From: Gammaproteobacteria bacterium
GTDB lineage: Bacteria > Pseudomonadota > Gammaproteobacteria > SURF-13
Direction: 5' to 3'
Assembly (NCBI GenBank): GCA_023381235.1
Contig: JAMCTV010000019.1
Coordinates: forward strand, 1-10,857
Length of the DNA: 10,857 nucleotides
Part shown: positions 1 to 7,051 of the stretch, piece after piece
How positions within the stretch are numbered: position 1 is the first letter of the stretch
How the letters are laid out: each line of letters starts with the position of its first letter
Program-made: the position numbers and the translations under genes
Notes under the pieces: model-generated
What the model was told of the DNA's origin: nothing
What the model saw: only the letters and a program-made list of their open reading frames with translations
Databases searched by the model: none

Positions 1-180
1 TGTGGTGCAACGTGGGCATACGCCAGGCAGTGGCCACCTCCGCCGCCTGCGGCCTGCCAATCGCCGTCGCCGGTACGACAGGATTTATCGTTATGGGCTG
101 GAACGCACCGGCGACGGCGATTGGCAGGCCGCAGGCGGCGGAGGTGGCCACTGCCTGGCGTATGCCCACGTTGCACCACA
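1..180. repeat. Perfect 74-bp inverted repeat with 32-bp spacer (fold-back)
   Basis: Bases 1-74 are the exact reverse complement of 107-180, with no mismatch, around a 32-base spacer at 75-106. The left arm reaches the first base of the window, so its true length may be greater. Both arms encode the same part of one TauE/SafE gene, and the spacer continues that gene only in the plus direction. A perfect palindrome of this size inside a coding sequence is typical of a fold-back chimera made during amplification, library preparation or assembly. A real inverted duplication is the alternative. Confidence 0.95.
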
Positions 181-679
181 TCAGAAACGGCACGGTGAGG
201 GTGCCGCCGCCGATGCCGATGATGGCAGACACCTTGCCGATGATTACTCCGGCGAGGCTCATGCCCGCCCAGCCGGGCAACTGGCGGTGCGGTGCGGCCT
301 TGACGCCGAAGCCCATCTGCGCGGCGACCAGCAGTTCGAACACGCCGAAGATGACGCGCAGCGCGGCGTTCGGCAGTTGATCCACGATGTAGGAGCCGAG
401 CAGCGTGCCCGTGACGATGCCGGGCGCGAGCCGCCGGAACACGGGCCACAGCACCGCGCCGTGCCGGTGGTGCGCGCGCACCGAGGAGAGCGAGGTCACC
501 ATGATGGTGGCGAGCGAGGTGCCGATGGCCAGGTGCATCGTAAGCTCCGTCGCGATGCCCTGGCCGTGAAAAATAAACACCAGCACCGGGACGATGATGA
601 GACCGCCGCCCACGCCGAACAGTCCGGCGATGACGCCGACCAGGACGCCGGCCAGTGGATAAAGCGCGTAGGGTTCCAA
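1..679 (-). CDS. TauE/SafE family anion exporter, disrupted at the window edge
   Basis: This is probably an inner-membrane permease of the TauE/SafE (DUF81) family, which exports sulfite, sulfoacetate or related anions; the substrate is not readable here. The frame shows both family half-repeats: GVGGGLIIVP at residues 22-31 and GIGGGTLTVPF from residue 155, the latter followed by a family-like stretch ending LPIAVAG. Hydrophobic segments run throughout. Family-like sequence stops near base 107 (about 190 residues; the family usually has 250-270). Beyond that the minus frame stays open to base 1 but reads through a fold-back repeat and is not family-like; the real continuation is on the plus strand at 75-106. 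No in-frame ATG exists. I chose TTG at 679 because Glu-Pro-Tyr followed by the first helix resembles a normal family N-terminus, but no Shine-Dalgarno is visible. Family call is firm; start and end are not. Confidence 0.8.
   Translation of the reverse strand, partial: MEPYALYPLAGVLVGVIAGLFGVGGGLIIVPVLVFIFHGQGIATELTMHLAIGTSLATIMVTSLSSVRAHHRHGAVLWPVFRRLAPGIVTGTLLGSYIVDQLPNAALRVIFGVFELLVAAQMGFGVKAAPHRQLPGWAGMSLAGVIIGKVSAIIGIGGGTLTVPFLMWCNVGIRQAVATSAACGLPIAVAGAFQPITINPVVPATAIGRPQAAEVATAWRMPTLHH
3..106 (+). other. Continuation of the TauE/SafE coding sequence on the opposite strand
   Basis: Read on the plus strand from base 3, this stretch repeats the residues the minus-strand gene encodes at 107-180 (ending LPIAVAG) and then continues, in bases 75-106, as TTGFIVMGWN. 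From family knowledge, a Gly-Thr-x-Gly-(Phe/Tyr)-Ile-x-x-Gly-Trp segment is what normally follows LPIAxAG in TauE/SafE proteins. The minus-strand reading of the same 32 bases gives no family-like sequence. The inference is that bases 75-106 are the true downstream part of the gene, joined in inverted orientation. Confidence 0.6.
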
Positions 680-695
680 ATTATTATTATCATAT

Positions 696-790
696 CCCGC
701 AGCTTGCTGCGGGCGCAACGCCTTGGGGTTTCCAAAGGGGAGAAGCGCTACTCTCCCCTTTGGTCGCCCGCGCGGATTCACTCCGCGCGG
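696..790. repeat. Cluster of three intergenic palindromes
   Basis: Three perfect hairpins fill the gap between the dehydrogenase stop codon and the exporter start. The first has 8-bp arms at 696-703 and 706-713 with a 2-base centre. The second has 11-bp arms at 732-742 and 753-763 around a 10-base loop that itself contains AGCGCT. The third has 9-bp arms at 768-776 and 782-790 with a 5-base loop. None is followed by a T-tract on either strand, so they do not look like classical intrinsic terminators. The density of palindromes suggests a REP-like or other dispersed intergenic repeat. RNA processing or attenuation between the two co-directional genes is possible. Confidence 0.7.
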
Positions 791-797
791 CGCGAAA

Positions 798-2165
798 TCA
801 AATTGACTTAATCCATATTGTTTTGATATTCACAAATTCACGCAAACCGTGATGGGAAAGCTCGCGCCCAAAGCCGGAATTTTTCACGCCGCCAAACGGC
901 AGGCGCGGATCACTGTGCACGCTGCCGTTGACAAATACCATGCCGCATTGCAATTCGCGCGCGAGGCGCTCACCGCGCTCACAATCGCGCGTCCATATGC
1001 CGGCGCCCAATCCAAAATCGGTATCGTTGGCGATGCGCAGCGCGTCGCGCTCGTCGCGCGCGCGGATCACGCACGCCACCGGCCCGAACAGTTCTTCATG
1101 ATAGGCGAGCATGCCCGGTTTGACCCGGTCCAGCAGGGATGGCGCGTAAAAATCCCCCGGCCCATCCAGCGGCTTGCAACCCGCAAGGGGTATCGCACCG
1201 CGTGCGATGCTGTCCTGCACCTGCGTATGCAGGGTAGCGCGCAGATCGGCGCGGGCAAGCGGCGCAAGGGTGGTGGCCTCATCCAAGGGGTCGCCCGGCG
1301 TCAGTTGCTCTATCGCGGCGCGTAATCCCGCGACAAATTCGTCCGCCACCGCCTCCACTACGATCATGCGCTTGGCGGCGATGCAGCTCTGCCCTGCATT
1401 CAAAAAACGGGAGATGACGGCCTGAGCGACGGCTTCGCCAAGATCGGCATCGTGCAATACGACAAAGGCGTCCGAGCCGCCCAGCTCCAGTACGCATTTT
1501 TTAACATGCGACCCGGCCACGGCGGCCACGCGCCGTCCTGCGGCGACGCTGCCCGTCAGGCTCACGGCCTGCACGCGCGCATCGGCGATCAGCCGTTCCG
1601 TGTCACGGGTCTCTATCATCAAGGCGCGCAGCACGCCTGGCGGAAAGCCCGCGTCCGCAAAAATGCGTTCGATGGCCAGCGCGCATTGTGGCACATTGGA
1701 GGCGTGTTTCAGCAGCACGCCGTTGCCCGCCGCGAGCGCGGGCACGGCGCAACGGAACACCTGCCAGAACGGAAAATTCCACGGCATGATGGCCAGCACC
1801 GTGCCGAGCGCTTCGTAGCGGACATAGCTCTTGCCTGCCCCGCTGGGAATCACCTCATCCGCCAGAAAGCGGGTGGCGTGTCCGGCGTAGTATTCGCAGC
1901 CCCACGCGCATTTTTCGATTTCATCGCGCGCCTCCCTGATGAGCTTGCCCATTTCCTGCGTGATGAGGCGCGCCAGCTCTTGCTTGCGCGCGCGCAAATG
2001 GGCGGCCAAACCGCGCAACAGGGCGCAGCGCTTATCCAGCGGCGTGGCGGCCCAGGCGGACCTTGCGTCATGCGCCTGTTGCAGGCAACACTCCAATTCC
2101 TGTTCGCTCCAGGGGCTGAATTCATTTTGGATGGCGCCGGTGGCGGGATTTCTGGAGATGAGCAC
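798..2165 (-). CDS. sad: NAD(P)-dependent succinate semialdehyde dehydrogenase, Sad/YneI type
   Basis: This cytosolic aldehyde dehydrogenase of 455 residues probably oxidises succinate semialdehyde to succinate (4-aminobutyrate or related catabolism). Catalytic residues are present: Asn130 in MPWNFPFW, Lys153 in LLKHA, Glu227 in LELGGSD and the nucleophile Cys261 in NAGQSC. The C-terminus FGRELSHHGLREF closely resembles E. coli Sad (YneI, 462 residues) as I remember it. The frame is open far upstream, but that part is unlike the family and overlaps slt on the other strand. GTG at 2165 puts the NPATG motif at residues 6-10, as is usual, with AAGGGA 11 bases upstream. It is divergent from slt with a 45-bp gap. 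The dehydrogenase call is firm; the exact aldehyde substrate is inferred from similarity. Confidence 0.9.
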   Translation of the reverse strand: MLISRNPATGAIQNEFSPWSEQELECCLQQAHDARSAWAATPLDKRCALLRGLAAHLRARKQELARLITQEMGKLIREARDEIEKCAWGCEYYAGHATRFLADEVIPSGAGKSYVRYEALGTVLAIMPWNFPFWQVFRCAVPALAAGNGVLLKHASNVPQCALAIERIFADAGFPPGVLRALMIETRDTERLIADARVQAVSLTGSVAAGRRVAAVAGSHVKKCVLELGGSDAFVVLHDADLGEAVAQAVISRFLNAGQSCIAAKRMIVVEAVADEFVAGLRAAIEQLTPGDPLDEATTLAPLARADLRATLHTQVQDSIARGAIPLAGCKPLDGPGDFYAPSLLDRVKPGMLAYHEELFGPVACVIRARDERDALRIANDTDFGLGAGIWTRDCERGERLARELQCGMVFVNGSVHSDPRLPFGGVKNSGFGRELSHHGLREFVNIKTIWIKSI

Positions 2166-2199
2166 GATGGCCGGATTCCCTTGGCAAGGTAGAAGGTTT

Positions 2200-2205
2200 A
2201 GTATA
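2200..2205 (-). promoter_or_regulatory. Possible -10 element for the aldehyde dehydrogenase gene
   Basis: On the minus strand these bases read TATACT, five of six matches to the sigma-70 -10 consensus. They would place a transcript start near base 2193 and a leader of about 28 bases before the GTG at 2165. The -35 position at 16-18 bp spacing falls inside the 5' end of slt and is a poor match, so this is tentative. Confidence 0.3.
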
Positions 2206-2210
2206 ACGCC

Positions 2211-4220
2211 ATGAAATGGATGCACCACTGCCCGGCAGGAGTCCTGCTGGGCGCTCTCGCCTTGCTCAACTCCGCCACTGCGCCAGCCGATGCCCCCGGC
2301 GCGCAGACAAAAATAGAGCAACAGCGCGAGGACTTTCTCGCCGCGCGCAAAGCCTACAGCACAAACGACCAGAAAACCTTCCGGCGTCTGGTGAACCGCC
2401 TCGACGGCTACCCGCTGCAAAGCTACCTGCGCTATGCCGACCTCAGAGACCGCCTGGCCGGGGCGCCGGAATGGGAAATCGAGCAATTTATTCAGGATTA
2501 CGCCGAGTCCTCGGTGAGCAGCCGCCTGCGCGCCGCGTGGCTGACGCATCTCTCACAACAGAAGCGCTGGGAAGATTTCCTGCGCCTGTATCGCCCCTAT
2601 CCCGACATGCAGGGCGTGGCATTGCACTGTTTGCAGTTGCGCGCGCGCCTTGCAGCCGAGGACGTCCAAACACCTGCACAGGACTGGCTCGACGAGGTCA
2701 AGGCGCTGTGGCTGGTGGGACGCTCGCAGCCGGAAGAATGCGACGCGGTGTTTAAAAGCTGGCGTGCGCAAGGCGGTCTGACCAATGACATGGTCTGGCA
2801 GCGCATCCGGCTCGCCATGGACAACCGCGAGCCGGGGCTGGCCGCCCATCTTGCCAGGGACCTCAGTGCTGCGGACCGTAAATGGGTGGAGCGCTGGCGG
2901 CGTTTCCATAAAGAGCCCGCCGCATTGCTCGATCATCCCGACTTCAAAAAGGACCGCCCGCGCGCGCGCGACATTCTGCGCTACGCGATCAAACGCATGG
3001 CGCGCGACAACGCAGATCTCGCCCATGCCAGATGGCGGGCCATCAAAACCAGGTACGGTTTCAGCGCGCAGGAGAAAGGCGAGATCGAGCGCGACATCGC
3101 CGTCGCCGCAGCCACGCAGCATGATCCTCTTGCGATAGCCTTGTTCGACGGCGTACCCGGCAGCGTGCTGGACGGCAGCGCGCATGAATGGCGCGTACGC
3201 GCGGCATTGCTGCAGCAAGATTGGCAGGCGGCGCTGAACGCCATCGAGGACATGCCTGCGGATCTGCGCGATAAATCCCCGTGGCGCTACTGGAAAGCGC
3301 GCGCGCTGGAGCAAACCACCCCTGTCCAGAATAAATTCCCCTCCGTACAGCCCCATCCGGTATCCGAGGCGGAGCGGATTTTTTCAGAACTCGCGCGCGA
3401 GCGCAGCTACTACGGCTTCCTCGCCTCAGACCAGCTTGATCTGCCATATCAGGTGAACAGCACGCCGGTGGCGGCGAGCGCGGAGGAATTGGAAGCATTA
3501 AGCCAGCACCTGGGTATCGCGCAGGCGTATGAACTGTATCAGCTCGGCCTGATGAGTGAAGCGCGGCGCGAGTGGGATCACCTGCCGCGCACGCTGGACG
3601 AGCGTCAGTTGCACATGGCCGCATCGCTCGCCGCGCGCTGGGGATGGCACGATCGCGCCATCCTCACCCTGATCAAGGCCAAGGTGACGGACGATCTTGA
3701 ACTGCGCTTCCCCATGCTGTACCGGGAGCAGGTCATGGCAAGCGCAGAAGATCAGGACCTTGATCCGGCCTGGATCTACGGCATCATGCGCCAGGAAAGC
3801 GCCTTTGTCAGCGACGCGCGATCGAGCGCAGGTGCGATAGGGCTGATGCAGCTCATGCCCGCCACCGGCAAGTCCATCGCGCGTTTGATAGGCGACCCGA
3901 TCAGGCACGCAAGGGAACTGTTCGGCGTGGACAAGAATATCGAACTGGGCAGCGCATATTTAAAACATGTGCTGGATCAAAACGAACAGCATCAGGCGCT
4001 GGCCACGTCGTCGTATAACGCCGGGCCGCAGCGCACACGGCAGTGGCTGCCGGAGCAGCAAGGCCTGCCCTCCGACATCTGGGTTGAGAACATCCCCTTT
4101 ACTGAAACGCGCAACTATGTGCAACAGGTGATGGCCTACACCATCATCTTCAACAGCCGTCTGAGGCGGGAAATGGTGCCGTTACGGGTGCGCATGCCCG
4201 ACGTGGAGCCTGAACCATAA
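2211..4220 (+). CDS. slt: Soluble lytic murein transglycosylase (Slt70 type)
   Basis: This periplasmic muramidase-like enzyme cleaves the MurNAc-GlcNAc bond of peptidoglycan to give 1,6-anhydro products in wall turnover. At 669 residues it is close to E. coli Slt70 (645). A signal peptide spans about residues 1-28 (hydrophobic core GVLLGALALL, Ala-rich end, no lipobox). A long alpha-helical superhelical region follows to about residue 490, then the C-terminal SLT domain at about 510-650. Catalytic Glu529 sits in RQESAF. Further domain motifs are GLMQLMPATG (544-553), SYNAG (601-605) and FTETRNYVQQV near the end. ATG at 2211 is the only sensible start, because in-frame stops lie just upstream; AGAAGG at 2191-2196 is a distant ribosome-binding candidate. 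It heads a three-gene operon, its TAA sharing one base with the next ATG. Confidence 0.95.
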   Translation: MKWMHHCPAGVLLGALALLNSATAPADAPGAQTKIEQQREDFLAARKAYSTNDQKTFRRLVNRLDGYPLQSYLRYADLRDRLAGAPEWEIEQFIQDYAESSVSSRLRAAWLTHLSQQKRWEDFLRLYRPYPDMQGVALHCLQLRARLAAEDVQTPAQDWLDEVKALWLVGRSQPEECDAVFKSWRAQGGLTNDMVWQRIRLAMDNREPGLAAHLARDLSAADRKWVERWRRFHKEPAALLDHPDFKKDRPRARDILRYAIKRMARDNADLAHARWRAIKTRYGFSAQEKGEIERDIAVAAATQHDPLAIALFDGVPGSVLDGSAHEWRVRAALLQQDWQAALNAIEDMPADLRDKSPWRYWKARALEQTTPVQNKFPSVQPHPVSEAERIFSELARERSYYGFLASDQLDLPYQVNSTPVAASAEELEALSQHLGIAQAYELYQLGLMSEARREWDHLPRTLDERQLHMAASLAARWGWHDRAILTLIKAKVTDDLELRFPMLYREQVMASAEDQDLDPAWIYGIMRQESAFVSDARSSAGAIGLMQLMPATGKSIARLIGDPIRHARELFGVDKNIELGSAYLKHVLDQNEQHQALATSSYNAGPQRTRQWLPEQQGLPSDIWVENIPFTETRNYVQQVMAYTIIFNSRLRREMVPLRVRMPDVEPEP

Positions 4221-5164
4221 TGCGCGCGCAACGGATCTGCATATTAGGCGGCACGGGCTTCGTCGGGCGGCACCTCATCTATCGCCTGGCCGAACATGGC
4301 TACCAGATGCGCGTGCCCACGCGGCGCTACGAGCGCCATCGAGACCTGCTGGTGTTGCCCACGCTTGATCTCGTCCAGGCGGACATCCATGACCCCAAAG
4401 CGCTGATTCAACTCTTCGCGGGCTGCGAGGCGGTCGTCAATCTGGCCGGCATCCTCAATGAAAAAGGGCACAACGGGCGCGGCTTTTACCATGCCCACGT
4501 CGAACTGGCGCACAAAATCGCCGCCGCCTGCCACAAGCAAAACATCAAGCGTCTGCTGCACATGAGCGCGCTCAACGCCGACGCGCGCAACGGGCCAAGT
4601 TTCTACCTGCGCAGCAAGGGACAAGCGGAGGACTTCCTGCACAATACGCGCGATTTGCATGTCACCAGCTTCCGCCCTTCGGTCATCTTCGGCCCCGAAG
4701 ACAGCTTCTTCAACCGCTTCGCGAAGCTGTTGAAAATCGCGCCCCGGCTGTTTCCGCTCGCCTGCCCGCGCGTGCGCTTTGCGCCGGTGTATGTGGATGA
4801 CGTGGCGCGCGCCTTCGTCCATGCGCTGCAAGACCGGCACAGCTTCGGGCAACATTACGACTTGTGCGGGCCGCACGTTTATACCCTGAAACAACTGGTG
4901 GAGTACACGGCAAGCGTCATCGGCGTCAGGCGCCGCGTGATCGGGCTCAGTGACTTCCTCTCGCGCTGGCAGGCGCACATTTTTGAATATCTGCCTGGAA
5001 AGCCGTTTTCCTGGGACAACTATCAGTCATTGCGCGTTGACAGCGTGTGCCGCGGCAGCTTTCCTTTCGGCTTACAACCCACAGCGCTGGAAGCCATCGT
5101 CCCCGGTTACCTCACCCATAGAACCGCGCACAGCCGCTACCCGGCCTACCGCAGTCACGCATGA
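4220..5164 (+). CDS. NAD(P)-binding Rossmann protein, complex I NDUFA9-like (atypical SDR)
   Basis: This 314-residue protein belongs to the extended/atypical short-chain dehydrogenase superfamily and most resembles the bacterial group named after mitochondrial complex I subunit NDUFA9. The N-terminal dinucleotide motif is GGTGFVG at residues 10-16. VVNLAGIL follows, then MSAL at 115-118 and YLRSK at 129-133, which keeps a Tyr-x3-Lys pair. FRPSVIFGPED and VYVDDVARAF are typical of the family. No signal peptide or clear membrane helix is visible, so it should be cytosolic or peripheral. The reaction is unknown; roles in quinone or lipid metabolism or in respiratory complex assembly have been suggested for relatives. 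It is translationally coupled on both sides: TAATG with slt and ATGA with cca. Family assignment is firm, function is not. Confidence 0.85.
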   Translation: MRAQRICILGGTGFVGRHLIYRLAEHGYQMRVPTRRYERHRDLLVLPTLDLVQADIHDPKALIQLFAGCEAVVNLAGILNEKGHNGRGFYHAHVELAHKIAAACHKQNIKRLLHMSALNADARNGPSFYLRSKGQAEDFLHNTRDLHVTSFRPSVIFGPEDSFFNRFAKLLKIAPRLFPLACPRVRFAPVYVDDVARAFVHALQDRHSFGQHYDLCGPHVYTLKQLVEYTASVIGVRRRVIGLSDFLSRWQAHIFEYLPGKPFSWDNYQSLRVDSVCRGSFPFGLQPTALEAIVPGYLTHRTAHSRYPAYRSHA

Positions 5165-6393
5165 AAATCTATCAAGTGGGCGGCTCGGTGCGCGACCAGC
5201 TTCTCGGCCTGCCGATTCAAGACCGCGACTGGGTGGTGGTGGGCGCGACGCCCGCGGACATGGAGGCGCGCGGCTTTAAAATGGTCGGCGCGGATTTTCC
5301 GGTATTTCTGCATCCTGAAACCCGCGAGGAATACGCGCTGGCGCGCACCGAGCGCAAATCAGCGCCCGGCTACAAGGGCTTCACGGTGCACGCCGCGCCC
5401 GATGTCACCCTGGAGGATGATTTAAAACGGCGTGATCTCACCATCAACGCCATGGCGCTGGACGAAAACGGCGTCCTGATAGACCCCTTCCACGGTGCGC
5501 AGGATTTAAAAAATAAACTATTGCGTCACGTCTCCCCTGCCTTCGCCGAAGACCCGGTGCGCATACTGCGCACGGCGCGCTTCGCCGCGCGCTTCCCGGA
5601 TTTCAGGGTGGCCGATGAAACCCGCGTCTTGATGCGCCACATGACCGATAACGGCGAAGTGGATGCGCTGGTGCCGGAGCGGGTATGGGCGGAGCTGGAG
5701 CGCGCTTTGGGCGAAAATCGGCCTGCGCGCTTTTTCGAGACGCTGCGCGGCTGCGGCGCGCTGGAGAAGCTCTTCCCCGAACTCGCGCGCCTGTATGGCG
5801 TGCCGCAACCGGAAAACTATCACCCGGAAATAGACACCGGCGTGCACACCATGCTGGTGTTGGATCAGGCCACGCGCATTTCGCCTGATCCGCGGGTGCG
5901 CTTCGCGGCCCTGCTGCACGATTTGGGTAAAGGCACGACGCCTAAAGAAGAATGGCCGCATCATATAGGCCATGAAGAGCGCAGCGTGGACCTGGTGCAG
6001 GCGATTTGCGCGCGCTTCAAGGCGCCCAACGACTACCGCGACCTGGCCATTCTGGCTGCAAAATATCACGGCGACTGCCACCGCGCCGCGGAATTACGTC
6101 CGGCCACCTTGCTCAAAATCCTGGAGGCGGTGGACGCAGCGCGCCGCCCGGAGCGCTTTGATCTGTTTCTGCTCGCCTGCGAAGCCGACGCGCGCGGAAG
6201 ACCCGGCTATGAGGACAAACCTTACCCGCAGTCGGGGATTTTCCGCGCCGCCTTGCGCGCCTACAATAGCGTGGAGGCACAGCCCCTGGCCGCCACCGGC
6301 CTCAAGGGTGAAGCCATTGCGCAGGAATTGCGCCGCTTACGTATTCAGGCAATCAGCGCTATCCGGCCTCAGCCTGATGCCTCTTTGCCGTAA
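5161..6393 (+). CDS. cca: Multifunctional CCA-adding tRNA nucleotidyltransferase with HD domain
   Basis: This enzyme builds or repairs the 3'-terminal CCA of tRNAs in the cytosol. At 410 residues it matches the proteobacterial bifunctional type (E. coli 412). The class II nucleotidyltransferase head shows GGSVRD (7-12), the metal-binding Asp21-x-Asp23, ARTERKS (61-67) and the nucleotide-binding RRDLTINAMA (90-99). The C-terminal HD phosphohydrolase domain shows LLHDLGK with His253-Asp254 and a following PHHIGHEERS. HD-type family members also have phosphatase and phosphodiesterase activity. The ATG overlaps the previous stop by four bases (ATGA), implying translational coupling; no strong Shine-Dalgarno is seen. 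Its TAA directly abuts the hairpin element at 6394. The C-terminus is near family length, so truncation is not evident. Confidence 0.96.
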   Translation: MKIYQVGGSVRDQLLGLPIQDRDWVVVGATPADMEARGFKMVGADFPVFLHPETREEYALARTERKSAPGYKGFTVHAAPDVTLEDDLKRRDLTINAMALDENGVLIDPFHGAQDLKNKLLRHVSPAFAEDPVRILRTARFAARFPDFRVADETRVLMRHMTDNGEVDALVPERVWAELERALGENRPARFFETLRGCGALEKLFPELARLYGVPQPENYHPEIDTGVHTMLVLDQATRISPDPRVRFAALLHDLGKGTTPKEEWPHHIGHEERSVDLVQAICARFKAPNDYRDLAILAAKYHGDCHRAAELRPATLLKILEAVDAARRPERFDLFLLACEADARGRPGYEDKPYPQSGIFRAALRAYNSVEAQPLAATGLKGEAIAQELRRLRIQAISAIRPQPDASLP

Positions 6394-6544
6394 GGAAGCT
6401 CTGAATAAGTCCATCCTGGACTTCTCAGAGCACGAAAAGCACAAATGTGATTTGTGCTTTTCTTCATTTTTCAAATACTCGCGTATTTAAAAAATGGCGG
6501 TGCGTCCCTGCACCGCAGGAACCTCTGATTAAATCAGAGGTTCC
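6394..6544. repeat. AT-rich element of five hairpins, possible MITE
   Basis: This 151-bp stretch lies between two convergent genes and is much more AT-rich than its surroundings. It consists of five consecutive hairpins: 6398-6431 (arms of 7 and 6 bp with a small bulge, 5-base loop), 6434-6462 (12 bp), 6473-6488 (6 bp), 6497-6516 (7 bp) and 6518-6544 (13-base arms). The outer ends are related: GGAAGCTCTGAATAAGTC at the left and, read inward from the right, GGAACCTCTGATTTAATC, matching at 14 of 18 positions. This resembles a miniature inverted-repeat transposable element. I see no clear target-site duplication (GTAA on the left, ATAG on the right) and no transposase. Each end is also a palindrome by itself, so a REP-like array is an alternative. 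Confidence 0.55.
6434..6469 (+). terminator. Probable intrinsic terminator of the slt-cca operon
   Basis: A perfect 12-bp stem (6434-6445 against 6451-6462) with a 5-base loop is followed by a T-rich stretch (TTCATTTT). It lies 40 bases after the cca stop. The reverse strand also shows A/T-rich flanks, so it may stop the convergent gene too. It is part of the five-hairpin element. Confidence 0.55.
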
Positions 6545-7002
6545 ATAGCAAACTTATGACCGGCCAACATAAAGGCGATCACCAGTCCCTCGACAAGAGA
6601 ACCAATCAGGAGTATGACAAGCTCCAGCGCATTTAACAGCCACGGCTCGTCCAGCAGGGCGTGATAAATAAACCACTCCTGAAACAGCCAGTACATCGCC
6701 CAAATCGTCAGGCCCCAGAACAGTCCCTTGCCGAGCCAGGTCGCACCCGGCATGGCGGAGCGCAGCACGTAAAACAGCCAGCCGTGAATGATGCTCAGCA
6801 GCACCAGCCCGGCCACGGATAACGGAATGTTGCGCTTTGGAGTGATTTCGATAAACAACGCACTTTGCAGCGCGGGGTCATAAAGCAGGGCATGCACAGG
6901 CGGGCTGGTGAAAATCAACCCAAGCACCGCATTGCCGATAAAACCGCCGAGCAGTCCGGCGGCCAGTACTCTCAGCGTGACATGCATTACGCCGCCGCTC
7001 AT
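6529..7002 (-). CDS. Uncharacterised four-helix membrane protein
   Basis: I do not recognise this 157-residue protein. It has four strongly hydrophobic segments, at about residues 8-31, 60-80, 88-112 and 121-147, so it should sit in the inner membrane. The first carries a Gly-rich pattern (GLLGGFIGNAVLG); the third is rich in aromatic residues (WAMYWLFQEWF). The loop at 32-59 contains no cysteines or obvious motif. ATG at 7002 is chosen; ATG at 6987 (residue 6) is an alternative closer to the first helix. The last codons (Glu-Pro-Leu-Ile-stop) lie inside the right end of the hairpin element, so the natural C-terminus may have been altered. It starts 49 bp after the VOC pseudogene on the same strand and may be co-transcribed with it. 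It converges with cca. Confidence 0.75.
   Translation of the reverse strand: MSGGVMHVTLRVLAAGLLGGFIGNAVLGLIFTSPPVHALLYDPALQSALFIEITPKRNIPLSVAGLVLLSIIHGWLFYVLRSAMPGATWLGKGLFWGLTIWAMYWLFQEWFIYHALLDEPWLLNALELVILLIGSLVEGLVIAFMLAGHKFAMEPLI
6538..6566. repeat. 29-bp inverted repeat, copy 1 (likely donor)
   Basis: This is an exact reverse complement of 7189-7217. It straddles the right boundary of the hairpin element: seven bases belong to the element end and the rest to the membrane-protein gene (codons for about GHKFAMEP). It is in frame and without stops in that gene, so it is taken as the source copy. Confidence 0.9.
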
Positions 7003-7051
7003 GACGGCCGCGCCTTATAACCCACTGCCGCTGACAATGCTCTTTTTGGGT

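Noticed and set aside
496..735. Minus-strand frame starting MIIIIWNP with an ATG near the exporter start
   Set aside because: It is in a different frame from the TauE motifs and its product is Ser/Arg/Trp-rich with no membrane-protein character.
2..811. Long plus-strand open frame of 269 codons at the left edge
   Set aside because: Most of it lies antisense to the TauE/SafE gene and through the fold-back and palindromes; the product is low-complexity His/Arg/Ala-rich and resembles no family.
2181..2207. Plus-strand promoter TTGGCA/TATAAC for slt
   Set aside because: The spacing is only 15 bp and transcription would begin at or after the ATG at 2211, so it could not easily serve slt.
2166..2549. 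N-terminal extension of the aldehyde dehydrogenase frame
   Set aside because: It overlaps the start of slt on the other strand and is unlike the family; the GTG at 2165 gives the normal N-terminus and length.
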